Below, one piece after another: positions 9,673 to 21,255 of a stretch of DNA of 64,000 nucleotides. This DNA is from Pholis gunnellus (taxonomy: Eukaryota > Chordata > Actinopteri > Perciformes > Pholidae). Each line of letters begins with the position of its first letter. Within the stretch, counting starts at the first letter, position 1. The position numbers and the translations under genes were made by a program. Location: positions 4,048,476 through 4,112,475 of the forward strand of contig OU342816.1 in assembly GCA_910591455.2 (NCBI GenBank), written 5' to 3'. Under the pieces are notes generated by a model. That model saw nothing but the letters and a program-made list of their open reading frames with translations, was not told the origin of the DNA and made no database searches.

Positions 9673-10523
9673 AAAAATGGGGAATCCATTCCATCTCTTG
9701 TATATATTCGGTTCATCTTTTTTGTCCATTAAAATTAAATTAAAAATAAAACAATTACATTTGTAATACAGTATTTTCAGCATTGCAGGAACAAAGTGAA
9801 TCTTGTGTATATTTCTTTTGGCCACATGGATTTATGGTGCAAATGAAACCAACTTAGTTCTATGACTGATTGCGTTTATGAAGCAGTTTCACTAATGAAG
9901 CTGCTTTAGGTCAGTGAGCAGTGTGTCGTAAAGTGAAGCAGAAAACAGGGTTTAAAGGGCACAGTGAGGATTCTCTTTAACAAACATGGAATCACTGAAA
10001 TCCTCTCTGTGAGCCACCAGCAGAGTGTGGTGGTCTGTGTCTGCAGACACTCTGCTGCCCTCTAACTGGATCTTCTCATGTTGCTTTTCGGGACGTTTCT
10101 GGGCGTCGACCTAAATAAAAACGTAACGCAACGGACAAATATTCTTTTTCTATATACTCATACACAAATATAAGATAATTCATAATATGACTCCTGAAAT
10201 ATGTAGTAGATATGATGATTCGTGTTCTGCAGCATGCCAAATAACTAACTTATCTTTATCTAATGTGGTCATTAAAATGCATGTTTGGTTACACGTACAT
10301 CCACCTACGTAATCAATACGGTAAATTCATATAAATTCTACCCTAAGAAAGGTGAGCCAATGTATTGCACGGAAACTAAGATGAGTTTAGGACATATTAT
10401 GAATGTCCAGCAATAACTTGTATTGGAGTAGATTGTCCTCAATTTGCTCTGTAAGCATTCTCTGTTATTGCAAATTGTTTTTGTCTTTGTTATGTCTTCA
10501 TGCAATGTTGCTCTCCTGATTTC

Positions 10524-10525
<2 letters not shown>
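9673..10525. other. Intergenic, nothing recognised except a short palindrome
   Basis: AT-rich unique sequence. At 10019-10056 a 10-bp inverted repeat (AGCAGAGTGT / ACACTCTGCT) encloses a perfect 14-bp palindrome, GTGTCTGCAGACAC (10037-10050). No gene or repeat family is recognised in the remainder. Confidence 0.6.

Positions 10526-10556
<31 letters not shown>
10526..10556. repeat. (TA)n microsatellite
   Basis: About 15 TA units, followed by degenerate TATA-rich sequence to about 10590. Confidence 0.93.
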
Positions 10557-10559
<3 letters not shown>

Positions 10560-10785
10560 TATATAAATATACTATATACTATAGTATACTCATTGTATCT
10601 TTAAAGAGTCTGATGGTAAACATTTCTGCATGTTTCCTTCTCCTAAACATCACTGCTCAACATCCATAATGTTGTTTTATCTCGTATACGTTTGATCATT
10701 ATCCCAATAGTGGTGGAAAATGTCACTCTTGGTTAGCTTACAGAGGATAACTGTATTTGTCAATGTCAAGGTTGCTTTTATTGTC

Positions 10786-11154
10786 TGGTGCTGTTGGTGC
10801 TGTTGATGCTAATGGTACCGTTGGTGCTGATGGAGCTGTTGGTGCTAATGGTGCTGATGCTGCTGTTGGTGTTGATGGTGCTGATGGTGCTGATGGTACT
10901 GTTGGTGCTGATGGTGCTGATGGTGCTGTTGGTGCTGATAGTGCTGATGATGCTGATGGTACTGTTGGTGCTGTTGATGCTAATGGTACTGTTGGTGCTG
11001 ATGGAGCTGATGGTGCTGTTGGTACTGTTGGAGCTGTTGGTGCTGTTGGTGCTGATGGAGCTGATGGTGCTGTTGGTGCTGATGGAGCTGATGGTGCTGT
11101 TGGTGCTGATGGAGCTGATGGTGCTGTTGGTGCTGATGGAGCTGGTGGTGCTGC
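10786..11154. repeat. Minisatellite of 9-bp units in a 27-bp higher-order period
   Basis: The array is built from GGTGCTGAT, GGTGCTGTT and GGAGCTGAT nonamers. Its distal part (about 11039-11146) is four near-perfect copies of a 27-bp unit made of three such nonamers. The proximal part is more degenerate, with variants such as GATGCTAATGGTACT. Because the period is a multiple of three and stop-free, a 143-codon frame (10757-11188) encoding Gly-Ala-Asp/Val repeats runs through it. There is no evidence that this is translated. Confidence 0.93.
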
Positions 11155-11860
11155 TCTTGTCCGAGCTGTAACTCTGCCTCCTGGTTGAAACTTCAGCCCT
11201 CTGGTTGCAGCCGCTCGCCTACAAAAAGAGCAGCAGTGTCGGTGTCAGTCAGACAGGAAACCTGAGCGAGGCCCATTGTCCCGCTGCGTGTCCTGGCTCT
11301 CCAGAGGGTCCCCGGCACCCGCTCATCAAATATACATCAGCCGGCAGGACGCTCCTCTGGGAAGGGGACACCGGACGGACGACATGCAGGGAGTCCAGCT
11401 GGGGAGGCAGGGAGGGAGGAGTTTTGGGCTGTGATGGTGACTGTGAAGTCCATAGAATATGGTTCACATCATCAGACCTCACTGTGAGCTCTATAAAGAT
11501 GTCACCAGAGAAACATGAGCTTCCCACTGAGGGGACATGTTTTTATTCTAAAACCTGTTTTTACAGAACAATGTGGTTGTTTGTTTTGTTTCTGTTTGTG
11601 TGTTTTTTCAATATGATGTTTTTGGTCCTTGTTTGCACTCGTATATGAAACTTGCTGCTCATCTTGACCAGGACTCTCCAGCAGAAGAGATGTTGAATCT
11701 GCTTTCATAAAGGATAAACATCCTCTCTGTTGAGGTTCAACATTCCTTTAATTCGTCACATGTCTGTTTATTTGCTGCCACTAATGTAGATGCAGCTCAA
11801 TTGTTCAATAATTTAGTCTAATTTGTCCCAGAAGTCATCGTGGTTTTCACACTTCAAGAT
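11155..11860. other. Intergenic; moderate-GC block, then AT-rich
   Basis: The part at 11195-11420 is non-repetitive and GC-richer than its surroundings and could be regulatory. A 147-codon frame (11205-11648) crosses it but matches nothing known and degenerates into hydrophobic low-complexity sequence. Nothing is recognised in 11650-11860. Confidence 0.5.
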
Positions 11861-11864
11861 CTCA

Positions 11865-12360
11865 ATTTCAGCTCGTTACATGCAAACATTCTTTTCAAAA
11901 TAAACTTCTGTCTACACAGGAAACAACTTAGTTAGGTTTAGGCAACACAAATACACAAATACTAAGTTTAAATAAATCAACTTTGATGAACAGCGATTTG
12001 TGTTTGTTTTGCAAATGCAACACACGGAGTCAAGTTCCTATTGTTACAGACAAACCCGTCGCTGTCTTCCCCTCAACCGGTATCTCCCCAATCAAAACGT
12101 TTTCATCACGTACTGTCGTTTGGTCAAAAACGCTTGCCGCCACTTTCTATCACACCGAGTCGTGCAGCACACTAAACTATGACGCTCTACAACGGTTGCA
12201 GAAAACACCTGTTCAATGTTGTGAATTCAAACAAAAACACATAGTTAACATAAAGATTGTAATGTAATGTCTTGATCATCACTAACATAACTTCTAAAGA
12301 ACTCAACACAGTGGGACTCGAACACTGGTCTCATAGTTGAATGTCCTGTGTTTATTTGAC
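11865..12360 (+). repeat. Interspersed repeat family B, copy 1
   Basis: It contains the family-B landmarks in order: CTTTTCAAAATAAACTTCTG, AACTTAGTTAGGTTTAGGCA, GGGACTCGAACACTGGTCTC and a GTTTATTTGACTCATCC end. The same landmarks recur at 17945, 39450 and, inverted, at 32470, 47965 and 61555. On the complementary strand the last part reads GTTCGAGTCCC, resembling a tRNA B-box. Its end abuts a family-A copy. Confidence 0.7.
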
Positions 12361-12645
12361 TCATCCCTAAAGCATCCCCTGCTTTATGGTCTGTTTGACT
12401 CTAAATGGACCATCATTTACTAAATGAACATCATGCTGTATTGAAGAAGACTTGAAACTAGAGATTGAGACCATAAACTAATGTTTACAATGTTTACTGA
12501 GGTAATAAATCAAGAGAGAAGTAGAGTCGTTTTCTCATAGACTTCTATACAACCAGAGGAGTCGCCCCCTGATGGTCAGTAGAGAGAATGCAGCTTTAAC
12601 ACATGAAGCTTTGACTTCACTTCAGAGAACCGAAGGTTCCCGCCT
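12361..12645 (+). repeat. Interspersed repeat family A, copy 1
   Basis: It shares long near-identical stretches with 38270-38590 and 46581-46872, for example CATGCTGTATTGAAGAAGAC, CAATGTTTACTGAGGTAATA and ACAACCAGAGGAGTCGCCCC. This copy lacks the usual TGTCAATCACTGTGTAG start, because a family-B end lies immediately before it. The family is common in fish genomes in my recollection. I see no protein, long terminal repeat or clear terminal inverted repeat. Confidence 0.9.
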
Positions 12646-13214
12646 GGTTATTATACTTTGCGAGCGCCAAGCCAACGGCGAATTGCAACTGATCTTTTGG
12701 GAAGATCCAAAAACTGATGGCGAGTGAAAACTCTCAGCGTATTGTAGTAGAAACTGGGCATTATTTGTAGTTAAATCTTGTTTTTATGTTGCACTATTTG
12801 ACACTAAAATTCAACTGCAGCGTTTTGTTTCCCCAAACTCTCACAAGGGGGAGAGTGTTTGCGTCTTCGCATTGTGTACGTTGATAAGTGTGTGCCCTAA
12901 ACACACAGATACTCTGTGTGTATGTGAACAATATATGTGCATGTGTGTGCAGCTGTGCTTTGTCGAGTGTGTGTTTAGAGTGCAGGACGGACTCTGAGGG
13001 ATCAAACGTCCGGCGAAGCTTTCAGCGAGCAGAACATGGCCGCCACACTGCGCCTTTCTGCCACATTTAGCAAATGGACACTGAAGTGCAGCCTTTTTTC
13101 CGCCGCAGCCCGAACGCACACGCCTCCTCTCCTCGCTCCCTCCTTCCGCCCTTGTCTCCTCCTCTCCTTCCCTTCTTCTCCACTCACTCTTGTCCTTCTC
13201 CTCCTTGCCTCCTT

Positions 13215-13480
13215 GCTTCTCTCAGCTCTGAATAATTGATAGTGAGTAAAATCTGACGTTGTAAACTTTGCGACCATTCACCAAAATCGGCCCTCAGCTT
13301 CTCACCGAGGGGGCCCCCGCTGAAGGGTAGGCGGTGTCTAACCACACACTTTTAATGTAATTGCCTGTAGAATTCCTTGTAAATATTTCATTGTCTGCCA
13401 GCACAAATTAAAGACACGAGGCTGGAAGAAAAGGTTAGTTGGTTCGCTCGGGGAGAGATTCTCAGCACTTTACCTGCCTG
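13215..13480. promoter_or_regulatory. Candidate conserved non-coding element
   Basis: Non-repetitive, balanced composition. It includes GAATAATTGATAGTGAGTAA, a GC-rich centre (GAGGGGGCCCCCGCTG) and TTTAATGTAATTGCCTG. It has no open frame of coding character. Inference only. Confidence 0.3.
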
Positions 13481-13959
13481 GAAAAAGCATGTTTTTTTTA
13501 TATCTCCTCTCGTGGAGGAAACACTGAGAGACCGAGTCCTTCTGCTTGAGTTAGCTTTGACTGATGACACCGACCTCGTCCATGTGTTGAATGATGGCAG
13601 ACGACTTGTATGACCTAAAAAAAATTAACTCGTAGCAGCTCTTAAGCCCCATGATGATGTTGAATAATATGCAGCTTTGTTAGCATGGGCCATCATGGAA
13701 ATAAGAGAGAGAAAAGAAGTAAAAATGAAAACAACAAAGTGTAGAATCATTAACTTTTGACCCAACTCAGTTTTTGTTAGTGTGGAGAGATCAGGGACCG
13801 TCAGCGGAGTGATAAGTCATTAAAAAAAAGATTATTTCATTTCAGTTGCTCTGAGCTTTTTTTGTGCAAAAAGTTAAAAAAAAAAAAGAATCTTCGGATG
13901 TTTTTGTTTCAGTTTCTTTGTCCTTTGCTAGTTGTACTTTATAATTACCTTTATTATGT

Positions 13960-14035
13960 TTTTATTATAAAGCATTTTGTAACATTGTTTTTTAAAGGTG
14001 CTATATAAATAAAGTTATTAGTATTATTAATGCTG
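13960..14035 (+). repeat. LINE/SINE-type 3' tail
   Basis: It reads AAAGCATTTTGTAACATTG, then AAGGTGCTATATAAATAAAG and an ATT-rich end. This is the characteristic 'GTGCTATATAAATAAAG' ending found on many fish non-LTR retroposons. Only the tail is present. Confidence 0.6.
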
Positions 14036-14319
14036 CATTCCAGACAACATGGAATTCTGAATTTTCTTGAAGTTCGTCCAAATGTTCCAGGTGCACAACG
14101 ATAAACGTAAACCAAAACCAAAACTGATGTTTCTTCGTGACTAAACTCTCAGCTGTGCAGCCTCCGCGTCTTTTTGTAATTTTTAACATTTTCATGAACA
14201 GCGTTTGAGCAGAGAAGATAACTTTCAGAGATCGTTTACCGTAACCAGCTACCTAAAGATACGTCTCATCCACCTCAAACCACCACTAACAAAGAAAAAG
14301 GCTGCTAAGAAAAAAATAA

Positions 14320-14400
14320 AAATGTTGTTAGGTTTAGGAAAAGATCATCGTTTGGGTTGAAATAACTATAGAAGTTTCGTTACTGATTGTTGGATTGTTG
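14320..14400 (+). repeat. Interspersed repeat family B, partial copy
   Basis: The landmarks TTAGGTTTAGGAAAAGATCA and GGGTTGAAATAACTATAGAA match the body of family B at 18030-18090. Confidence 0.65.
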
Positions 14401-15904
14401 CACAGCGTCTGAAACCTCAAAGCTTTACGACCTTTTTTCCAACTCTCCGACAATCTGACAATCCAACGTGCATGCCTATTTCATACTGCAATCATTTGAT
14501 TCCTCATGTTATCCATTGTACTTATAACAAGGAAGTGAACCAGGAAGTATAAAGACCACGAAAGCACACGCTGGCGGGCAGGAGATAGGGGGGGTCAGCG
14601 GGGACCTGTCAGCCAAGACACCGCTGGTCGTTCCCCGAGTGAAACCAGAAGTAGTTTGAAGCACACCAACATTACAGCAAGCAGCGCGGGATATGCTAAC
14701 AGGTTAGCGACCACAGCCCAGTATGCTACAAGTTCAAAGTGGAAAACTAGAGGATTCTTTCAGTTGTTTGAGAGTAAAGTTCTTCACCCACTGTGGTTCT
14801 TTTTGTTCGATTAGCAGAATAATGTGTTGTATTTACACAGCCAAAAAGTGACGTACATTTTGTTTTATTTTTCTGAGCTTTTGCACCGCGAATAGATACA
14901 TCCACCAATCACATTATGCCGAACGGACATATTCAATACTTACTCTATAAGGTTCAACAACACAGAGGCTCCGTAGTCTGAACCAAGATGGCAAACTTTA
15001 TTACTCCTTTCAATGCTGACAAAAGGTAGCCAGATTCGCTCCTTCCGTTCTTACATTTCACAATAAAAGCCTAGACATATACACTACGTAATGTGTACCA
15101 GAGCAAACTCAAATTCACTCGGAGCATTTAGCTAAAAGGAAACTAAATAAAATATCTAACCGTAGCGTCGACTATACAACAGTTTACCTCCGACTGCCAG
15201 ACGCTGATATAAGTCAACAGGATCCTAGTTGGTCTATTCCAAATCTTTTATTGAAGAAGTGCTGCCGGTATACATAGTTTTGATATTAAATATTTCTGCA
15301 AATATTTAGCATTTTCGTGACGATTATGTGTCACTCCCCTGTCGTGTAAAGGCCTTTAAGGTTTGGAGAAGAGTCACCATTACTTGTTATTGTTCGAAAA
15401 TGATTTCATCTTAACCCGGCGGCTTATTTTCACCATTTTTTATTTCAAAATGTTTATATTTTTTGACTCTGGGCTCCAACCTGTAGCTGACAGGGTTGAT
15501 GATTTGTGGCGTTTTTTGTTTGTCGGGTTGCTTTGCATCTTTATTTGTGACTTCTCTCACCTCACAAACCACCGGCTTCTGCTCCATTTGTTCGTTTTGC
15601 TCATTCTGCTTGTTTCATTCTAACCTCTGTTCTCTCATTCGGTTATTTCTTATTCACGGTTTCTGAATTTTTCATGGTTACACCTTCTATTATCTCCAAC
15701 ACGTGTCCCTCATCGCTCGTCTCTTCTACTTCTTCTTCTAATCCGTCGTTGTGTCCGTCCACGTGATGCAATGATGAAGTTAAAAGGGCAGAAGAAGAGC
15801 AAAGGGGGGAGAAAAAGGGGGGAGAAAACAGTGAGCGAGCAGCAAAGATAGGGCATGACAGAATGAGAGAGAGACAGACAGTAAATGAGACAGAGAAAGA
15901 GAGA

Positions 15905-16145
15905 AGACATATTTTGGATCAATAGATTAACTGAGTGCTCATGTATTATGCATCCGAGCCCTGCAGCACTTGCACATAAAGGGAATGTTGGGCAGGATTG
16001 GCGTGTAAAAGCTTTATAACCGCGGGCCTGTTTACTCCGAGTGTACAAGGGGACCGCCGTCACGCCGAACCGGGCCGAGATGAGACGGGGTCGGCATGGA
16101 AACCAAGCCAAACCCGACCGCCGTGCAACATGCAGCAGGTTCACC
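15905..16145. promoter_or_regulatory. Candidate conserved non-coding element with a POU-like site
   Basis: Non-repetitive block running from AT-rich (GATCAATAGATTAACTGAG) to GC-rich (GCCGCCGTCACGCCGAAC-like DNA near 16050). At 15941-15953 the complementary strand reads ATGCATAATACAT, close to the POU4-type site GCATAATTAAT. Inference from texture and motif only. Confidence 0.33.
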
Positions 16146-17944
16146 GTCTACCGGCACAAGAATTATGCTGAAATTCATATTAAGAAATGTGAGCAAAATG
16201 CTACTGCAAATGTTTCATCTCAAAAAGGTCCTTGACTTCCTTCAGTGAGATGATTTTAAAACATCCTGCATGAAATAGTTTGCTGGTTTGTTTGATATTT
16301 TGCTGTTATTTTAATTTAGAGTAATACTTCAGGAGAACCTCCTAATGAACGTGATTAGTTCCACCTGGTGCAGGTGGGTTCATTCTCAGGTGTGACTGAT
16401 TCGTCCTCTGCTCTTGTGTGAACTCAAACGAGGACGTTTAAATCATCTCAGTGTGAAGAATCACAATGTTTGAGTTATTAGAAGCAAACTGTTTTGAGAC
16501 GCGACCGACGCTCCTCCAGGAGACAAAAGACTTAAAACATTTTCAATTTAAAAAAGTCAACAGAAGATTGATCAAAGTCTGAAACTGCTGTTTGAGACTT
16601 TCTAATTATTTAACTTCAACTAATAGATATCACCATGAAACTTCCCCAGTTGATTACTTATATTAAGACAAGTATCTTTTGTATTACAAGTTTTCTGAAA
16701 GGTTTTGTAGGAATATGCAAATTAGGCATTATCTTATTAAATGTGTTACATTTCATACATTTCCAGAACATAAATGTGAACATTGGATGAAGCCAGGTTC
16801 AATATTCTTGTTGACATATTACAGTCAAAGGTTTTTACAAAGGGACTTTAGGATCTCTCTTTGTTTCCCTCCATTAATCAGAAAATCCTGTAAACAGACA
16901 TAATGTTTTTAGTATTAAATGTAGTATAAATGAGTCTGTGAATGATGTGTGAACAAACCCCTCTGTGTTAACCTTCAGAACATAGAGAGGAATGAAAGTG
17001 TAAAGTTTGGTGTATGTAAGAGCTGCTGAAGTGGAGATTTCTGGATCAGAGTCTGAGAACAAACTCATTTAGAGAAAACAGCCAACCACATCACAAAAAT
17101 TCATATTTTAGGTCTTTATCAGAAAGTACTAAACCAACGTCACCTCCTACATGTAGATAACGGTCAGAGCCAGTAATCCTCTGGGTCTCTGAAGACCACA
17201 TACTGTAATGAGAGGAGATTAAAGACACTTGATTCACCTCTGGTCCGGTGAGCCATGGTGAACTTTGACCTTTCTTTAAAATGCACCATCAGAGGTCTTC
17301 ACATCACCCCACTGGTTCCTGCCTCTCCTTTCTCCTGAGCTTCTCCACTGCGGCGTCCCAACACTCCGCCGCGGCGGGCCGGGCATCAAACGGCGTTTCC
17401 TCCAGTGAGCTCATCCTCATCTCCATACAAACAAAATCCTCCTCTCTTCCCTCCTCTGTAACTACAAGAACAGAGAGCAGTCGAACAAAGGGAAGACAAG
17501 TAAACAAAACAAAATGATGTGTTGAACGTGTCACTGGGACCAGAGGGAAATAACAAGGATTGTATGTAAATGAAAATTAATCCTTTTTTTTTAACTCCCG
17601 TCTCTGGTGTTCGGGACTGGAGGGAGCAGCAGGAAAAGAGACAGCGATGCTCAGAAGAGTCGGAAGAAAATGTGTCAAAGCTATTTGAAGAAGCAGCATG
17701 GAAGCTTTGTTTCAGCTCTGCTCCCAAATGTACGATGACAAGCAAATACCCTTCAAATGCATCGACGACGAGGCTGCAGAAGGAATGACACCTCCTGCCT
17801 TTCCATTCACATATTTTTATGCGCATTAGCTGTATGTTAACGGCAAAATGTGATGAAACCTCCTCAATTGCACAACAACGTTTTTACGATTGCCTGAGGT
17901 GTTTTATGTCTTTTGTTTAAAAAAGAGTTGATGCACTAATTCAT

Positions 17945-18190
17945 ATGATATCTTACAAATAATCTAACGAGGGTCTCAATACCTGCCCGTTACCTGCATA
18001 TGGTCTTTTCAAAATAAACTTCCGCTCTCAACAACTTAGTTAGGTTGAGGAAAAGATTGGGGTTTGGGGTTGAAATAACTTTAGAAGTACAGAAGTTCAC
18101 ACATAAATCAACGTTGACTTCTCGTTTCACACGGAGAACTAACAGCGGTCTCCTGGGTGAAACACCTGATTTAGTTTGACCCACCTGTCC
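17945..18190 (+). repeat. Interspersed repeat family B, copy
   Basis: Starts GATATCTTACAAATAATC, continues CTTTTCAAAATAAACTTCCG, AACAACTTAGTTAGGTTGAG and GGTCTCCTGGGTGAAACACC, and ends AGTTTGACCCACC. It is one of the more complete plus-orientation copies in the window. Confidence 0.8.
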
Positions 18191-19079
18191 TGTTTGAGTT
18201 TTTGCATTTTTATACTTCCTGGTTCAAGATTGAGTGGATTACATACGTTTTGAGTTTGTGGGAAATATACAAATTCCAGGGCATTCATTTTCAACACTGG
18301 ATGAGAACAGCGCAAATGTTTTCAGGAAACTCCTTTACTGAAGAAATTCTGACATAGCGAACATTTAACTCTGACTAATCAGCTGTATCTGCTGCTGACG
18401 TCTTCCTGGAAACATATTTATATTGTCTTTGCCAATACTAGCTGACACGAAAGAACATATTCCAGAAGACCATTTTTCTCTCGTAGATAGTTCGATAGTC
18501 AAGGCAATTAGTTTTGTTTCCTGATCGCAACTTCTACTTTTTTTTCTTTTTCTCTTACTTTTTTGTCTTCTACTATTTACTGCCGGATTACAAGCATGAG
18601 TAGCTCTATAGAGCCAACTTCTGACCAAACTACGCTGCAGCTAACTTAATTCACTCCAAACCAGTTGATGGCAACAAGCATGATTAACATTTAATTTTTG
18701 CCACATTTCACTTGACAATTTAATCGAAGCGAGTTCCAAAAATAGCGTATCCTACATTTCCCATAATGCAACTCGGCACCATCGTTTCATTGGATCCCCT
18801 CGAGCTTGATGGCTGCATCTTTCAAATCCCAGCGCTCTAGTTTTTTGTAGGTTTTTTTGTATGTTGATAAAACCTTTTTTCTTCTCTGTAAACGTGTGTT
18901 CTCCTTTAGGCACACTACACTATGATTAGTAAGTTCATTTAAGTATAATTTTCTTCATCATAGTTTTGCACTAAGAAATGAAGCAACACAGCTTTCCTTT
19001 AATGGTATCCTATTGATGCTGGTTCTCTGACCATGCAGTTTTGAACCACGACATTAAAACTCAACAACAGCACCTCCAA

Positions 19080-19230
19080 AATGTCACTGAAATGGAGTCA
19101 AAGTAAAGATGCAAATATTTTTAGAAATTGTGGCTCATTAATTGAAACTGTTGGTGGACTGCAATGGGGCTTTATTAACAAACCTGCCTCCAAGAAATTC
19201 TGTTTCTTGAGCAACAGCAAATATGTTTCA
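19080..19230. promoter_or_regulatory. Candidate regulatory element with clustered POU sites
   Basis: A perfect octamer ATGCAAAT (19109-19116) lies 16 bp before GCTCATTAAT (19133-19142), which fits the POU4 recognition form RCTCATTAAY exactly. The flanking sequence is non-repetitive. POU-factor binding is plausible, but neither motif is rare in AT-rich DNA. Confidence 0.35.
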
Positions 19231-19619
19231 AAGGAAACATAACGTTACATTAAATTTCTATCAACATAATAAGGAAATGTTGTCTAATAAAGGTGAAGTC
19301 AGCCAAAATACATGAGGCACGGACCCTACGTGTCACGTAGGCGAAGCAGGGTTTCTTACCTGTTACACAGACGCCATCTTTGTAGCATGTGGTTGCGTGA
19401 CAGCTTCACTGTTTGAATGTTAAGTTTTTACCGATTAGAATGCAGTTGGTTAATAACTGGATCTTTTTAACTACAGCATCATGAATACATATTTATTTGA
19501 TTGATTTATATTAATAAGAAATGCAAAAACACCCACCGCTGCATCGCAGTGCCTCTGGTACAACGAGGTATTTATTTTAATCATTTAATAAAGATTTTCT
19601 TTGTTTGTAGGTTTCCTTA

Positions 19620-19800
19620 GGTAAAATATTGTTTGGGGTTAAAGGTTTAGCATGTAAAATAACTGCACTTGTTACGTTACTGGTGTTAGTAAAGTATGGT
19701 AGTTACATAACAAAACTACGATAAAATAAGTCAACGTGGTTTTACACGGGACACAAACAGAGATCTCCTGGGTGAAAGTCCTGGGTTCCATCCACCATGA
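19620..19800 (+). repeat. Interspersed repeat family B, diverged copy
   Basis: The order TTGTTTGGGGTTAAAG, CAACGTGGTTTTACACGGGA, GATCTCCTGGGTGAAAGTCC matches the family-B plus orientation, with a degraded end. Confidence 0.65.
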
Positions 19801-19999
19801 CAACCCCCCTAACTGGACTTTCTCACCATTTAAACTACGTCACTTGCTCTGCTCGTCTAATGATGGGTTTACTTTGCCGTAAATCAAGACCACCAAGACC
19901 ACCGAACATCTAAATAAAGGAGAAACCATTTTCAAAAGCTGACAGCAAGAGAGACAGAAAACCGATGAGATGGATCTCAGAGATGGACTTAACTCTCTC

Positions 20000-20190
20000 T
20001 TTTTCATTTAGTGAAATATTTATCATTGCCCGTCCTTGCCAGGGGCCATTTGTGCTTATTTCCTATGATATAGATCCGCTGCTTATTGGCCGATCCTGGC
20101 TGGTTGTGTGTTCGTATTCATGATGGAGGCATATTCTGACTTCACTGTTGGCCCTGATCTTTACCAGTTAGTTGCATTGAGATTATGGAA
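20000..20190. promoter_or_regulatory. Candidate conserved non-coding element
   Basis: Non-repetitive balanced sequence including CATTGCCCGTCCTTGCCAGG and GCTTATTGGCCGATCCTGGC. No coding character. Inference only. Confidence 0.28.
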
Positions 20191-20499
20191 GTAGACAAGA
20201 GAGAATGTACGCATGGCTGGGTGTTAATGAATCAGAATACATTTAAGAGTCAGTATGGTACAGTATCTTGTTTGTGGTATATATGTGTAAATGTATCTTC
20301 TAATAGAATAGGCTTGAGTCTGATTTAAACAGATTTCATGCTGGTCTGCAAACCAAACTACACTCAAGAGTTCAGGCCTGTTTTATGCTGCAGGTTCAGG
20401 TTCATAACAATCAAACATTCAATCTTACTATTAAAATAACAATGTTGCACTGAAACAATATGAGTTGGTTGATTTAATAAAAGCAAAAAGGACATTTTG

Positions 20500-20585
20500 T
20501 AAAGACTTTCATGATCCCCAGAGGATCAATCCTACTGACTTTTATTTTCCCATCCAGCACCGCCATCAGCGCAAATGTTTGTTTT
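20500..20585 (+). repeat. Probable fish interspersed repeat fragment
   Basis: CATGATCCCCAGAGGATCAA and CTACTGACTTTTATTTTCCC, then CAGCACCGCCATCAG, resemble a widespread fish repeat with 'GATCCCC...CTGACTTT...GCGCCACCATCAG'. The match is from memory, to one short fragment. Confidence 0.4.
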
Positions 20586-21189
20586 GTACATGAAAAAAAA
20601 AACTTTCAGAAGAGATATACATTTGATAAAAACGTAGTTTTATGCATTTGTTATTGAAAATATATACACACGTTCAATACTTTATTAATGAGACCAAATA
20701 AATAAATACATTTATAATTTGAATTTTTCATCATTAGTTAAACAAACAGAATGTATGCTAGCCTTTCAAAATAGATTTAATGATATAAGTATCAGAAAAC
20801 TACGAACATTCAGGCTCCGTCATTTGCCTCTGGAAGAAATAACCCCAATAAAATCTCCTGTGACCCACCTGTGGGTCCCGACCCAGTCTTTAGAAATGGC
20901 GGCTAAACGTTAGCTTCATTAGCAGCGTTAGGGACTAGCGCTAACTATTACACCAACGTAAATAATTCAGTTTGGTCCTGTATTGTGAATTTCCATAACT
21001 AAATAAAACAATAAATGCATTGGACTAAGTGTGCAAGGTTTTTGTGCATAACGATTTTTATCGGACGACTGATTTTAAAGAAGCAAAGTGTGCGAAGGCC
21101 TTTAGCTTTGTTACGTGTTTTGTTTGAGGGGAGAGGGCGATCGATTCTGTGTTTGTGGGTGTGATGTTGGCTAACTAATGCTCGCTAGT

Positions 21190-21255
21190 TAACCCCTCTT
21201 CATCAGGATGGACCCACTGGGAATTGAACCCAAAACCCTGACATTGTTAGCAGCA
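21190..21255 (-). mobile_element. tRNA-derived SINE fragment
   Basis: On the minus strand the sequence reads GTGCTGCTAACAATGTCAGG and then GTTTTGGGTTCAATTCCCAG. The GGGTTCAATTCC segment matches the tRNA B-box consensus GGTTCGANTCC, and the preceding bases resemble a tRNA anticodon arm. The full cloverleaf and A-box are not evident, so it is a SINE head fragment and not a tRNA gene. Confidence 0.55.

Larger units (their letters stand above)
12646..17944. other. Intergenic, gene-free
   Basis: No coding exon is recognised; frames such as 15710-16144 and 17386-17826 look non-coding. Contents are candidate regulatory islands at 13215-13480 and 15905-16145, a retroposon tail at 13960-14035 and a partial family-B copy at 14320-14400. 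The stretches 12650-13200, 14410-15900 and 16150-17940 show nothing else I can name. Confidence 0.65.

Noticed and set aside
10757..11188. Collagen-like protein gene
   Set aside because: The Gly-Ala-X periodicity is Gly-X-Y-like but comes from a 9-bp tandem repeat; no Pro, signal peptide or flanking domain is seen.
12308..12330. tRNA gene suggested by a B-box-like GTTCGAGTCCC
   Set aside because: No A-box or cloverleaf is evident, and the segment is part of dispersed family B.
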